Of a DNA stretch of 64,000 nucleotides, positions 34,952 to 43,970 are shown piece after piece. The notes beneath the pieces were generated by a model, which worked only from the letters and a program-made list of their open reading frames with translations, was not told where the DNA came from and made no database searches. Origin of the DNA: Bacteroides sp. (lineage in GTDB: Bacteria; Bacillota; Clostridia; Oscillospirales; Acutalibacteraceae); NCBI GenBank assembly GCA_023665085.1, contig JAMPEQ010000003.1, positions 62,001 to 126,000 on the forward strand, read 5' to 3'. A program made the position numbers and the translations under genes. The first letter of the stretch is position 1. The number at the start of each line of letters is the position of its first letter.

Positions 34952-35884
34952 TTGTTTTTAGAGAATTTAAAGACCATAGGGCTGCAGGTGCTTATTTTGT
35001 ATTTGATTGCAGGAATTGGTTTTGTAACTGACAAGATAGGTGTTTTTAAGCAAAAGGATGCAAAAAGGCTTATTGATTTGCTTTTTAATGTTATACTTCC
35101 TATTGCTATTATACATACTTTCATTACAATGGAATATTCAAAGGAGCATGTAAAGGGATTGCTGATTGCATTCATATGTGCTTTTGCAACTCACCTTGTG
35201 GGTGCTCTGATTTCCTTTTTAACTTTCAGAAAAAGATCTCTTAAGGAAAGAGGTATTTACCATTATGCAACAATTTTGTCAAACGCAGCATTTCTTGCAT
35301 TGCCTTTGGCTAAAAATGTAATCGGCAATGAGGGAATATTTTACTGCTCGGTTTATGTTGCTGTATTTAATATTGTGGCATTTACCTTGGGAATTTATGA
35401 AATGTCAGGGCACAGTGCAAAAATTGACTTGAAAAAACTTATTTTTAATCCCGGTTCAATGTCTGTAATTATTGGATTGCCGCTGTTTTTTCTGCAGATC
35501 AAACTTCCGTATTTTATAGAATATCCCATGGAGGTGGTAGGTAACTGCAATTCGCCGCTGGCAATGATTGTTTTCGGCACATTTCTTGCAAACTCAAGCT
35601 TTAAGCATATGTTTGCAAAAAAGGAAATATATTTTGTTTCTTTTTTAAGACTGGTGCTCATTCCTATGTGCATGATGGGAATATTCTATGTCTGCGGTAT
35701 TCGCGGTGAGCTTCTGGTAGCTATGATTATTTCGGCATCTGCACCTACAGCAACAAATACGGCAATGTATGCAGCAAAATACGATAATGATACTGCTCTC
35801 GGCTCAGAGCTTGCAGCACAGTCGTCGGTTCTGTCTATTGCCACTATGCCTGTTATAGTTGCACTGGCATCAGTATTAAGTTAA
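34952..35884 (+). CDS. AEC (auxin efflux carrier)-family transporter
   Basis: 310 residues, about ten membrane helices in two inverted five-helix halves. GIGFVTDKIGVFKQKDAKRL and LLFNVILPIAIIHTFI at the N terminus, AAFLALPLAKNVIGNEG mid-protein and the C-terminal SASAPTATNTAMYAAKYDND are diagnostic of the family. Bacterial members move organic acids such as malate. The TTG start at 34952 follows GAGGAG. Its position after citrate synthase suggests an organic acid substrate, which is only inference. Confidence 0.9.
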   Translation: MFLENLKTIGLQVLILYLIAGIGFVTDKIGVFKQKDAKRLIDLLFNVILPIAIIHTFITMEYSKEHVKGLLIAFICAFATHLVGALISFLTFRKRSLKERGIYHYATILSNAAFLALPLAKNVIGNEGIFYCSVYVAVFNIVAFTLGIYEMSGHSAKIDLKKLIFNPGSMSVIIGLPLFFLQIKLPYFIEYPMEVVGNCNSPLAMIVFGTFLANSSFKHMFAKKEIYFVSFLRLVLIPMCMMGIFYVCGIRGELLVAMIISASAPTATNTAMYAAKYDNDTALGSELAAQSSVLSIATMPVIVALASVLS

Positions 35885-35928
35885 AAAATACAAATTGTAA
35901 ATTTTGTTTTAAGTTATTTGACAATCTG

Positions 35929-35957
35929 TTGAATTTAATTGCTTTTTATTGTATAAT
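35929..35957 (+). promoter_or_regulatory. Promoter of the darA-holB-ricT operon
   Basis: TTGAAT (35929-35934), 17 bp, TATAAT (35952-35957), 67 bp before the darA start codon. Confidence 0.7.
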
Positions 35958-36024
35958 TTTGGTTGTGAACGAAATTTTCAAGATAACCTAAATACGATAT
36001 TATACAAGGATAAGGTGATTATTT

Positions 36025-36348
36025 ATGAAACTGGTTATCGCAATAGTGTCAAATAAAGATCTGGCAAACGTTCTGTCAAACACAAGCAGAGAAGGATTTT
36101 TTTCTACAAAGATTTCTACTTCAGGTCAGTTCTTGGAAAGCGGACAGACCACTATTCTTTTTGGCACAGAAGATGATAAGGTTGAAAAACTCTTTGAAAT
36201 AATTGAAAAAAGCGTAACAAAGAGAATAGTAAGAAAAACCGGTGTTGAGAGCACTATTGAAGGCTCATTGTTAAAGAAGCCTGTTGATGTTGAGGAATTT
36301 GGTGCAGTTGCGTTTGTTATTAATGTTGATGAATTCAGAAAGCTTTAA
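36025..36348 (+). CDS. darA: Cyclic-di-AMP receptor DarA (PII-like)
   Basis: 107 residues of the YaaQ/PstA/DarA family: trimeric PII-like proteins that bind cyclic di-AMP. KLVIAIVSNKDLANVLSNTS opens the fold, REGFFSTKISTSGQFLESG carries the ligand loop, and the B-loop/strand GQTTILFGTEDDKVEKLF follows. Length is normal. The gene neighbours holB and ricT exactly as in the conserved Firmicutes yaaQ-yaaR-holB-yaaT region, though tmk and yaaR are absent here. A strong AAGGTGA site precedes the ATG. Confidence 0.92.
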   Translation: MKLVIAIVSNKDLANVLSNTSREGFFSTKISTSGQFLESGQTTILFGTEDDKVEKLFEIIEKSVTKRIVRKTGVESTIEGSLLKKPVDVEEFGAVAFVINVDEFRKL

Positions 36349-36357
36349 TTAATAATT

Positions 36358-37341
36358 ATGAAGAAAATAGACTTTGCGGGAAATGAAAAGGTTATTGAAC
36401 AGCTTGGTTATCTTATAGATACCAAGCGTTTTCCTCATGCCCTGATAATTGAGGGTGAGCACGGTCTAGGCAAAAGAACTCTGGCAAGGAACATTGCAGC
36501 TGCTTTGGTTTGCAGAAATGAAGAAAAGCCGTGTATGGAATGTTCTCAGTGCCACAAGGCTAAGGAAAATATTCATCCTGATATATTCGAGCATTCAGCA
36601 GGGGGCGGAGCTAATTCGTTTCATGTTGACGTTGTAAGGAATGTTATAAAAGATGTTTATGTTCAGCCTAATGAAGCTGAGCATAAAGTTTATATACTGG
36701 GGAATGCTGATTGTATGAGTGTATCTGCACAAAATGCATTGCTGAAGGTATTGGAAGAACCTCCAAAATATGTTGTGTTTATTTTAACAGCTCAGTCAAA
36801 ATCAAGATTGCTTGAGACTGTACTTTCCAGATCAGTTATTGTAACCCTTGAGGGTGTTAATGCTGACGAGGGTGCTTCGTATATTGTTAAAAACAATCCG
36901 GCTATTATTTCAAGTAAGGCGAGAGAAGCAGTTTTAAATCTTAACGGAAATATCGGAAAGGCAATTGATTTTCTGGAAAACGGAAGAGAAAGTGAGCTTG
37001 TAGATGTTTGCTGCGATATGTGCAAGGCTCTTGTTGATGACAATGAGTATGCGCTTCTTAAGCTGTGCTCAGCATTTCAGCGAGACAGGCAGGGAATAGT
37101 ATTTGCATGTGATTTTTTGAAAAATATTTTCAGAGATGCGCTGGTATATAGTGATAAAATTGATTTGACTACAGGAAAAAAAGAGCTTGCAAAGCATCTA
37201 AAAAATAAACTTAATCAGCAAAAACTTGTTGACTTAATCAATGTTTGTGATACACTAAAGATATCGGCAAATATGAATTGCAACAATTCGTTGCTGATTA
37301 CTAAAATCTGCTACAGCTTAAGAGAGGCAGCCGGCAGATAA
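36358..37341 (+). CDS. holB: DNA polymerase III, delta' subunit
   Basis: 327-residue AAA+ subunit of the clamp loader. Walker A-like GEHGLGKRTLARNIA is at about 34-48, a four-Cys zinc module (CRNEEKPCMECSQCHKAK, about 58-75) follows, then SVSAQNALLKVLEEPPKYVVF (sensor 1/box VI area; longest run shown is one motif) and SRLLETVLSRS (SRC-like motif, here SRS). The C-terminal collar domain is present. Partner of DnaX and HolA in loading the beta clamp. It starts 10 bp after darA. Confidence 0.92.
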   Translation: MKKIDFAGNEKVIEQLGYLIDTKRFPHALIIEGEHGLGKRTLARNIAAALVCRNEEKPCMECSQCHKAKENIHPDIFEHSAGGGANSFHVDVVRNVIKDVYVQPNEAEHKVYILGNADCMSVSAQNALLKVLEEPPKYVVFILTAQSKSRLLETVLSRSVIVTLEGVNADEGASYIVKNNPAIISSKAREAVLNLNGNIGKAIDFLENGRESELVDVCCDMCKALVDDNEYALLKLCSAFQRDRQGIVFACDFLKNIFRDALVYSDKIDLTTGKKELAKHLKNKLNQQKLVDLINVCDTLKISANMNCNNSLLITKICYSLREAAGR

Positions 37342-37353
37342 TGGAGGATATAT

Positions 37354-38166
37354 ATGACAAAGGTTGTTGGTGTTCGTTTTAAGGACACAAGCAAGACCTA
37401 TTATTTTGATCCAAAGGAATTGGAAATAAAAAAAGGTCAAACCCTTATAGTTGAAACTGCTAAGGGCATAGAAAGCGGTATTGCACAGTCAGATGTAAAA
37501 GAGGTTGAGGATGACGAAATTGTATCTCCTCTTAAGCCTGTTTTGAGAATTGCTACCGATGAAGATTTAAAAACTATTGAAGAAAATAAAAAGAGTGAAA
37601 AGGAAGCACTTGTTGTTTGTGCGGAAAAAATAAAAAATCACGGACTTGGAATGTCGCTGACAGGAGCAGAGTATTCTTTTGACAGATCAAAGATTATCTT
37701 TTTCTTTACTGCTGACGGAAGAGTTGATTTCAGAGAGCTTGTAAAGGACCTTGCTACTCATTTTCACACAAGAATAGAGCTTAGGCAGATTGGTGTAAGA
37801 GATGAAAGCAGATTAATCGGCGGTCTCGGAATTTGCGGCAGACCATTTTGTTGTTCAACATTTCTTGATGACTTTCATTCCGTAACAATAAAAATGGCTA
37901 AGGATCAGGGATTGTCACTTGCACCCGGAAAAATCAGTGGTACTTGCGGCAGACTTATGTGCTGTCTTAAGTACGAGCAGAATTCATACGAACATCTTCA
38001 TAAAATTACACCAAGAAAGGGTGCAATTGTTGACTGTCGTGAGGGCAGGGGTACTGTTGTTGATGTATCTCTTCTTACGGGTATGCTTAAAGTTCAGCTT
38101 GATAGTTCACCTGAGGGATTGCCTGTTATTGTAAACAGAAGTGAGGTAAGAGTTGTAAAAGGATAA
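37354..38166 (+). CDS. ricT: PSP1-domain protein RicT (YaaT)
   Basis: 270 residues. The PSP1 C-terminal domain is clear: RQIGVRDESRLIGGLGICGR, PFCCSTFLDDF and GTCGRLMCCLKYEQNSYE. Conserved cysteines suit binding of the Fe-S clusters seen in the RicAFT complex. In Bacillus this protein with RicA and RicF acts on RNase Y maturation of transcripts and on entry to sporulation. It lies 12 bp downstream of holB, the conserved order. Confidence 0.93.
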   Translation: MTKVVGVRFKDTSKTYYFDPKELEIKKGQTLIVETAKGIESGIAQSDVKEVEDDEIVSPLKPVLRIATDEDLKTIEENKKSEKEALVVCAEKIKNHGLGMSLTGAEYSFDRSKIIFFFTADGRVDFRELVKDLATHFHTRIELRQIGVRDESRLIGGLGICGRPFCCSTFLDDFHSVTIKMAKDQGLSLAPGKISGTCGRLMCCLKYEQNSYEHLHKITPRKGAIVDCREGRGTVVDVSLLTGMLKVQLDSSPEGLPVIVNRSEVRVVKG

Positions 38167-38213
38167 TGTTTTTTTCATTGTGAGAAATGTATTAGAAAAT
38201 AATAAAAAAATTC

Positions 38214-38242
38214 TTGATTTTTTTACATTATACTGTTATAGT
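38214..38242 (+). promoter_or_regulatory. Promoter of the ferredoxin gene
   Basis: TTGATT (38214-38219), 17 bp, TATAGT (38237-38242). Confidence 0.65.
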
Positions 38243-38276
38243 AGTCATAGAAGTTTGGTGTAGGAGGTGTATCATA

Positions 38277-38447
38277 ATGGCATACGCAATTTCAGATGAT
38301 TGCATTTCATGCGGTGCTTGCGCTGCTGAGTGTCCTGTAAGTGCTATTTCAGAGGGTGACGGCAAGTTCGTTATCGATGCTGATAGCTGTATCGAGTGTG
38401 GTGCTTGTGAGGGTGTTTGTCCTGTAGGCGCTCCTGCTCAGGCATAA
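38277..38447 (+). CDS. Clostridial-type 2[4Fe-4S] ferredoxin
   Basis: 56 residues with two CxxCxxCxxxCP motifs (CISCGACAAECP and CIECGACEGVCP), the classical small electron carrier for pyruvate:ferredoxin oxidoreductase and hydrogenase. ATG 38277 is chosen because a perfect AGGAGGTG site stands seven bases upstream; the frame open from 38214 includes the promoter. Monocistronic, with its own promoter and terminator. Codon use is biased to frequent codons, in keeping with high expression. Confidence 0.96.
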   Translation: MAYAISDDCISCGACAAECPVSAISEGDGKFVIDADSCIECGACEGVCPVGAPAQA

Positions 38448-38465
38448 TGTGGATACATAATTGTG

Positions 38466-38499
38466 AAAAGCGTACTTTTCAGTACGCTTTTATTTTTTA
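38466..38499 (+). terminator. Rho-independent terminator of the ferredoxin gene
   Basis: An 11-bp stem AAAAGCGTACT (38466-38476) / AGTACGCTTTT (38481-38491), TTTC loop, then ATTTTTTA. Confidence 0.9.
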
Positions 38500-38549
38500 T
38501 ATATTTTATGTATATTTATTCATATATGTAATGAATATTGACGTTTTTA

Positions 38550-38578
38550 TTTACAATTTAATCCTGTTATGATAAAAT
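38550..38578 (+). promoter_or_regulatory. Promoter of putP
   Basis: TTTACA (38550-38555), 17 bp, TAAAAT (38573-38578), 30 bp before the start codon. Confidence 0.6.
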
Positions 38579-38607
38579 AACATCATTATGAATTAAGGAG
38601 GAGTAAA

Positions 38608-40143
38608 ATGACAACATCACAGATTTGTATAATGATTTCTATTGTTGCATATTTATCAATTGTAGTCATCATTGGTGTTATTTATTCTAAAAAGACAAAA
38701 AATGTCGGTGACTTCTATCTTGGAGGGCGTAAGCTTGGACCACTGGTTACAGCAATGAGTGCCGAAGCCTCTGATATGTCCAGCTATTTGTTAATGGGCC
38801 TTCCCGGATTAGCTCTTGCAGCAGGTCTTGCAGAGGTTGGTTGGACTACCATCGGTCTTGCAGTAGGTACATATTTTAACTGGCTTATTGTTGCTAAGCT
38901 TCTGAGAAACTATTCAGCAAAAATCGGTGCTATCACAATTCCTGATTATTTCTCTTTAAGATATAAAGATAAAAGCAGAGTGCTTATGGCAATCGCTGCT
39001 GTTATGATTATTATCTTCTTTGTTCCTTATACAGCGTCAGGTTTTGCTGCATGCGGTAAGCTTTTCGGTACTCTTTTCGGTGTTGATTACCATATTGCAA
39101 TGATTATTTCTGCAATTGTTATTGTTGGATATACTTCTTTAGGCGGTTTTACAGCTGCTTCAATAACAGACTTTATTCAGTCAATTATTATGACCATTGC
39201 ATTGCTTATTGTTTTGGGATTTGGTATTTATAAAGCAGGCGGTATGGATGCAGTAATTGAAAATGCAAGAAACCTTAGTGGTTACCTTAATATGTTCCAG
39301 GGGTATAATGCTGAAACTAATTCGGCAGGAACATATTCTGCATTGTCTGTTGTATCAACACTTGCATGGGGACTTGGATACTTCGGTATGCCTCATATTC
39401 TCTTAAGATTTATGGCTATTGAAAATCCTGACAAAATAAAGCTTTCAAGAAGAGTGGCTTCTGTCTGGGTTGTAATTTCAATGGCAATTGCTGTTTTGAT
39501 TGGTGTAGTTGGTATGTCAATGATTAAAGCAGGTGTTATTCCGGCTATTGATGACAGTGAGACTATTATTATTCAGATAGCAACTTATCTTGCAGATTCC
39601 GGTATTATTCCGGCTCTTATTGCCGGTATTATACTGGCTGGTATTCTGGCATCAACAATGTCTACTGCAGACAGCCAGCTTCTTGCAGCATCATCTGCAG
39701 CCAGTGAAAATATTGTTGGCGGTCTCTTTAAAATTAAGCTCAGTGAAACGGGCAAGATGGTTATAGCAAGAGTTACTCTTATTATAATTTCTGTTATAGG
39801 TGTATTTATTGCATGGGATTCAAATTCATCAGTATTTGGTATAGTATCATTTGCTTGGGCCGGATTTGGTGCAGTATTTGGTCCTGTAGTAATTCTTTCT
39901 CTGTTCTGGAAGAGATCAAATAAATACGGTGCTATTGCAGGTATGATTGTAGGCGGAGTAATGGTATTCCTTTGGAAAAATGTTATTTCAGGTCTTGCAC
40001 CGATACTTAATATATATGAGCTTTTACCTGCATTTGTTATCAGCATTGTTGTAAATATTGTTGTTTCACTGCTCACACCTAAGCCTGAGCAAAGCATAAT
40101 TGATGACTTTGAGGCTGTAAAAGCAATGAACAAGAAAAAGTAA
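38608..40143 (+). CDS. putP: Sodium/proline symporter
   Basis: 511 residues, sodium:solute symporter family with about thirteen membrane helices. The PutP-type opening GDFYLGGRKLGPLVTAMSAE and ASDMSSYLLMGLPG is present, as are GYTSLGGFTAASITDFIQS and SAASENIVGG. Na+-site residues on helices 1 and 8 appear conserved. It imports proline as a nutrient or osmolyte. An AAGGAGGAG site precedes the ATG, and the gene is monocistronic with a strong terminator. Confidence 0.92.
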   Translation: MTTSQICIMISIVAYLSIVVIIGVIYSKKTKNVGDFYLGGRKLGPLVTAMSAEASDMSSYLLMGLPGLALAAGLAEVGWTTIGLAVGTYFNWLIVAKLLRNYSAKIGAITIPDYFSLRYKDKSRVLMAIAAVMIIIFFVPYTASGFAACGKLFGTLFGVDYHIAMIISAIVIVGYTSLGGFTAASITDFIQSIIMTIALLIVLGFGIYKAGGMDAVIENARNLSGYLNMFQGYNAETNSAGTYSALSVVSTLAWGLGYFGMPHILLRFMAIENPDKIKLSRRVASVWVVISMAIAVLIGVVGMSMIKAGVIPAIDDSETIIIQIATYLADSGIIPALIAGIILAGILASTMSTADSQLLAASSAASENIVGGLFKIKLSETGKMVIARVTLIIISVIGVFIAWDSNSSVFGIVSFAWAGFGAVFGPVVILSLFWKRSNKYGAIAGMIVGGVMVFLWKNVISGLAPILNIYELLPAFVISIVVNIVVSLLTPKPEQSIIDDFEAVKAMNKKK

Positions 40144-40152
40144 AATTATAAA

Positions 40153-40185
40153 ATAAAGCTCTGTCACGGGGTGACAGAGCTTTAT
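40153..40185 (+). terminator. Rho-independent terminator of putP
   Basis: A perfect 15-bp stem ATAAAGCTCTGTCAC (40153-40167) / GTGACAGAGCTTTAT (40171-40185) with a GGG loop; tail AATTTATT. Confidence 0.85.
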
Positions 40186-40205
40186 AATTTATTAGGATGT
40201 TTTTT

Positions 40206-40835
40206 ATGAATTATAAATCTTTTGACAAAAAAACTGCATATAATAATGAAAAAGCAAATAAAGCAGTAAATTTTACGTTTCTTAATAAAAATTACTGCAT
40301 TGAAAACCAAACTGTTCTTGCAGGGGATTCTATAACAGAAATCTGCAATATGGAATTGTATAGCAAATATAGCGAAGAAAGTGGATTAAAAGTTTACAAC
40401 AGAGGCATAAGCGGTGATACCAGTAACCGCCTGCTTGAAAGATTTGAGGAAAATGTTCTTTTGCTAAAGCCACGAAATCTTGTTATTATGATAGGTACAA
40501 ATGATTTGTCACAAAAAGCAGAAGTGGGCTATGTTGCAGATAATATTGATAAAATGATTTCGCTATCGAAGAAGAGTAATCCTGATATGAATGTTGTTCT
40601 TCAATCTGTTTACCCTGTAGTACATACAAACAAAAAGAAAAATGAGAAAATTACTCAATTAAATTCACTTATTAAGTCGATTGCAGATAAATACGGAATT
40701 TTATATCTGGATATTCACAGTCTTCTGCTTGATGATAAAAACGGATTAAATCCAAAATTCACTTATGATGGTCTGCATCCCAATGTATTTGGATTTGATA
40801 TTGTGGTAAAGGAAATTATTCCTTGCCTTAAATAA
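40206..40835 (+). CDS. SGNH/GDSL-family hydrolase
   Basis: 209 residues, no signal peptide. Block I is VLAGDSITE (catalytic Ser in GDS), block II has RGISGDTSNRLLERF, block III IMIGTNDLSQ (GxND), and block V YDGLHPNVFGF (DxxH). All four catalytic positions are there. The family covers esterases, lipases and acyl-hydrolases; the substrate is unknown. ATG 40206 is favoured over ATG 40197, as AGGA is at the right distance. The gene's end overlaps the converging aminopeptidase gene by 8 bp. Confidence 0.87.
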   Translation: MNYKSFDKKTAYNNEKANKAVNFTFLNKNYCIENQTVLAGDSITEICNMELYSKYSEESGLKVYNRGISGDTSNRLLERFEENVLLLKPRNLVIMIGTNDLSQKAEVGYVADNIDKMISLSKKSNPDMNVVLQSVYPVVHTNKKKNEKITQLNSLIKSIADKYGILYLDIHSLLLDDKNGLNPKFTYDGLHPNVFGFDIVVKEIIPCLK

Positions 40836-42618
40836 GTTCTTTTGTAACGTTTTTCAGCCATTCTCTTTCCGTATCTGTAAGATAAGGAGAGAGGGTGGCA
40901 TATACTTTTTCATGGTATTTGTTAAGGGCACTTATTTCGTCACTGTTTAAAAGTGAGATATCTATAGCATCGCAGTCAAAGGGAACTACAGTGAGATTTT
41001 CAAAATGCATGAAACGACCATAGTCGTTTTTTTCTTTTTCCTTTACCAAGACAAGATTTTCGTGCCTGATTCCGAATTTCCCTTCAATATATACACCCGG
41101 CTCATTTGAAACAATCATTCCTTCTTCCAGAGGGCAGCTTGCTGAGTTTGATGTTGTCCAGCTGATTCTTTGCGGTCCTTCGTGCACATTAAGCAGATAA
41201 CCTACACCGTGCCCCGTTGAATGATTGTAGTCAAGTCCTGCACACCACAGAGGATATCTGGCAATATAATCCAAATTTTCGCCGCTTACGCCGTATTTGA
41301 ATTCGGCCATAGACATGTTAAGGTGACCTTTTAAAACAAGCGTATAGGCTCTTTTTTCTTCATCTGTGAGACTGCCTAGTGCAATTGTTCGAGTAATATC
41401 AGTTGTTCCCTCATAATAATGTCCGCCTGTGTCAGCAAGACAGAAGCTTTTTGCTTCCATTTTTATATTAGTATCCTCTGTAGGCTCATAGTGAACTATA
41501 GCACCATGGTGACCATAAGCAATAATCGGATCAAAACTTGGACCTAAATATCCATCACCCATGTTTCTGAACTCTTCAAGCTTGCTTACCGCATCCAGCT
41601 CTGTTATATCTTCATTCTGCACGGTCTGCTTAAGCCATCGAATAAATCTTGTTATGGCAACACCATCCTTTATATGTGCTTTTTGCATGTTTTCAATTTC
41701 CTGTGGTGTTTTAACCGCTTTCATTTTTGTGACAGGGCTTATGTTGTCAATAATATTATTTTGTGAGGTTATACTTTTGATAACGCAGTAGTTTGCAGTG
41801 CTGCTGTCAATCATAATTTTTTTGCTTTTGTCAATTGAAGAAATAGTGCTGTAAAAATTATTGTATGGCAAAATGCTGATGCCTGCATTATTAAGCTTTT
41901 TGCAGATTTCTTCAGTGAGGATTTCTTTTTGCATAAATAAATTTGCACTTTCATTTGTGATTATCATATATGATAAAAATACAGGTGTGCATTCAACATC
42001 ATTGCCTCTGAGATTTAAAAGCCATGCAATTTCATCAAGTGCAGTTAAAAGCAGTATATCCGCATTATCCTCATTCATTTTTTCTCGAAGTAAAATAAGC
42101 TTTTCTTCTCTTGTCAGTCCTGAATATTTTACATCTAGCTCCCAGACAGGCTCTGCAGAAAGTGCCGGCCGATCGGCCCATATTTCATTAATTAAATCTT
42201 TCTGCCATGAAAAAGTGATGTTTTTTTTGTTTACCTTTTCTTCAATATGCTGGGCAAAGTAATTGCTTACCGTTCTGCCGTCAAAGCCAATAACAGCATT
42301 ATCGTTCAGATTTTGTTCAAGATATTCGGGGATAAACGGAACATTTTTCTCTCCCATTTTCATTAGTGTTATACATGTGTTTTTCAGTTGATCCTCTGCT
42401 TGAAGAAAATATCTGCCGTCAGTCCATAACAGTGCCTTGCTGTGCGTAACAACAAGAGTTCCTGCTGATCCGCTGAAGCCGGACATGTATTCACGTGCTT
42501 TGAAATATTTTCCTACATATTCAGAGTTGTGGAAATCACCTGAAGCTATTATATATGCATCAATATTGTTCTGCTTCATAAGTGTTTGCAGAGCATTGAT
42601 TTTTTCATTTACAGTCAT
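40828..42618 (-). CDS. Aminopeptidase P family (Xaa-Pro) metallopeptidase
   Basis: 596 residues: two N-terminal creatinase-like domains (about 1-300) and a C-terminal pita-bread M24 domain. Metal ligands are in LADTGGHYYEGTTDITRT (two Asp), HSTGHGVGYLLNVHEGP (His), SNEPGVYIEGKFGIRHEN (two Glu). This long three-domain form removes N-terminal residues ahead of proline in the cytoplasm. The ATG at 42618 follows GAGGAATA. Monocistronic on the minus strand. Confidence 0.93.
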   Translation of the reverse strand: MTVNEKINALQTLMKQNNIDAYIIASGDFHNSEYVGKYFKAREYMSGFSGSAGTLVVTHSKALLWTDGRYFLQAEDQLKNTCITLMKMGEKNVPFIPEYLEQNLNDNAVIGFDGRTVSNYFAQHIEEKVNKKNITFSWQKDLINEIWADRPALSAEPVWELDVKYSGLTREEKLILLREKMNEDNADILLLTALDEIAWLLNLRGNDVECTPVFLSYMIITNESANLFMQKEILTEEICKKLNNAGISILPYNNFYSTISSIDKSKKIMIDSSTANYCVIKSITSQNNIIDNISPVTKMKAVKTPQEIENMQKAHIKDGVAITRFIRWLKQTVQNEDITELDAVSKLEEFRNMGDGYLGPSFDPIIAYGHHGAIVHYEPTEDTNIKMEAKSFCLADTGGHYYEGTTDITRTIALGSLTDEEKRAYTLVLKGHLNMSMAEFKYGVSGENLDYIARYPLWCAGLDYNHSTGHGVGYLLNVHEGPQRISWTTSNSASCPLEEGMIVSNEPGVYIEGKFGIRHENLVLVKEKEKNDYGRFMHFENLTVVPFDCDAIDISLLNSDEISALNKYHEKVYATLSPYLTDTEREWLKNVTKELI

Positions 42619-42771
42619 ATTTATTCCTCGCAGATGTTTGATAAATTCATATTATCAAATATTTTTTTCTAAGTCAAATTGTATTGAGTTTCTGAAAATA
42701 ATTATTTGTTGCCATATATTAATCATTAATGTATAATCAAATTAGAATCATTACCTATAGGGAGAAGTTTT

Positions 42772-43905
42772 ATGAAAAAAGTATTAGCTGTTTTGCTGGC
42801 AGTGTTGATGACATCATCAATGCTTTCTGCCTGCACTTCAAATCAACAGTCAGGTAATTCTGCTGAAAGTGTAAGTACAAGCACTGAAATAATAGAAGCA
42901 GTATATCCGGCGAATAATTCAGTTGTTAAAATACATACAGAGAGGCAGAAATCAGGACTTGAAAAATCAGACTCTGTTATGTTCTTTTATGCACGCGGTA
43001 AAAAAGAACAGAGCCGACCTGAACCCGTAGAGTTTAAGTGGAAAAGCAGTATTCAGAATGACAATTCCGAATATGTTTTGAACATAAGTGAAAATGAAAA
43101 TATGGCAGAGTCGGTTTCATATTACTCTTCAACAGAAAGCTTGGATGTTTATAATTTAAAAATAGATACAACATATTACTGGACTGTTACATTAAACGGA
43201 ACAACCGGCAGTGTTAATGAATTTACAGTTGATAGTGCTTGCCCGAGAAATTTATATGTTGACGGTGTTACAAATGTTCGTGATATAGGCGGCTGGAATA
43301 CTGAAAATGGATTAAAAGTAAAGCAGGGATTATTGTTCAGATGCGGAAGACTGAATGAGAGCAGTGCAGAAACGGTAAATATTGAAGTAACCAATGCCGG
43401 TAAAAATGTTATGCTTAATGACCTTAAGATTAAAAGTGAAATTGATCTGCGAAAGGCTGATGACGGAGAAATCGGCGGTATATCCTCGAGTCCTTTAGGT
43501 GATACTGTTGCATATTATAATTGCCCTATGGAGTGGGAAGGAGATATGTTTGCAGATAATCGTGAACAGATTTTAAATGTATTTTCTATTCTTTCAAATG
43601 AGAAAAATTATCCGGTTATATTCCATTGCAATATTGGGACTGACAGAACAGGTATGATTTCATTTTTAGTTAATGCACTCCTTGGTGTACCCGAATATAA
43701 TTTGCTGAGAGACTATATGTTCTCTAATTTTGCGGATATTGGCGGATCAAGAAAGGTATCAGGTGTAACTGAAAGCGGATATTATAAAGCTGTTATGAAT
43801 GCCGATGGTAATTCGCTGAGTGAAAAAACCTACAATGCTCTTCTACAGCTTGGTGTGCCAAAGTCTCAGCTTGACTCTGTTATTGAAATATTGTTGGAAA
43901 AATAA
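42772..43905 (+). CDS. Lipoprotein with C-terminal tyrosine-phosphatase-like domain
   Basis: 377 residues. A lipoprotein signal peptide ends in the lipobox LSAC (Cys about 21), followed by a Ser-rich linker, an Ig/fibronectin-like region (about 40-155; TTYYWTVTLNGTTGSV), then a Tyr phosphatase family 3 domain starting VTNVRDIGGW. The P-loop HCNIGTDRTG (HCX5R) has catalytic Cys and Arg, both intact. The enzyme would lie on the outer face of the membrane. Such secreted family 3 phosphatases may act on phosphoinositides or phosphotyrosine; the substrate is unknown. Confidence 0.85.
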   Translation: MKKVLAVLLAVLMTSSMLSACTSNQQSGNSAESVSTSTEIIEAVYPANNSVVKIHTERQKSGLEKSDSVMFFYARGKKEQSRPEPVEFKWKSSIQNDNSEYVLNISENENMAESVSYYSSTESLDVYNLKIDTTYYWTVTLNGTTGSVNEFTVDSACPRNLYVDGVTNVRDIGGWNTENGLKVKQGLLFRCGRLNESSAETVNIEVTNAGKNVMLNDLKIKSEIDLRKADDGEIGGISSSPLGDTVAYYNCPMEWEGDMFADNREQILNVFSILSNEKNYPVIFHCNIGTDRTGMISFLVNALLGVPEYNLLRDYMFSNFADIGGSRKVSGVTESGYYKAVMNADGNSLSEKTYNALLQLGVPKSQLDSVIEILLEK

Positions 43906-43906
43906 T

Positions 43907-43970
43907 AAAAAGTGATTGGAATTTAAGCAGTGCTGCGTTATAGCATCTCAGCTTTTTCCAATCACTTTTT
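43907..43970. terminator. Bidirectional terminator between the phosphatase gene and agrC
   Basis: AAAAAGTGATTGGAA (43907-43921) pairs with TTCCAATCACTTTTT (43956-43970) around a 34-base insert. A/T runs on both sides suit the converging genes. The right arm reaches the agrC stop codon. Confidence 0.8.

Noticed and set aside
39585-40133. Minus-strand 182-residue frame inside putP
   Set aside because: Mirror of the periodic codons of a membrane protein gene; no promoter or ribosome site.
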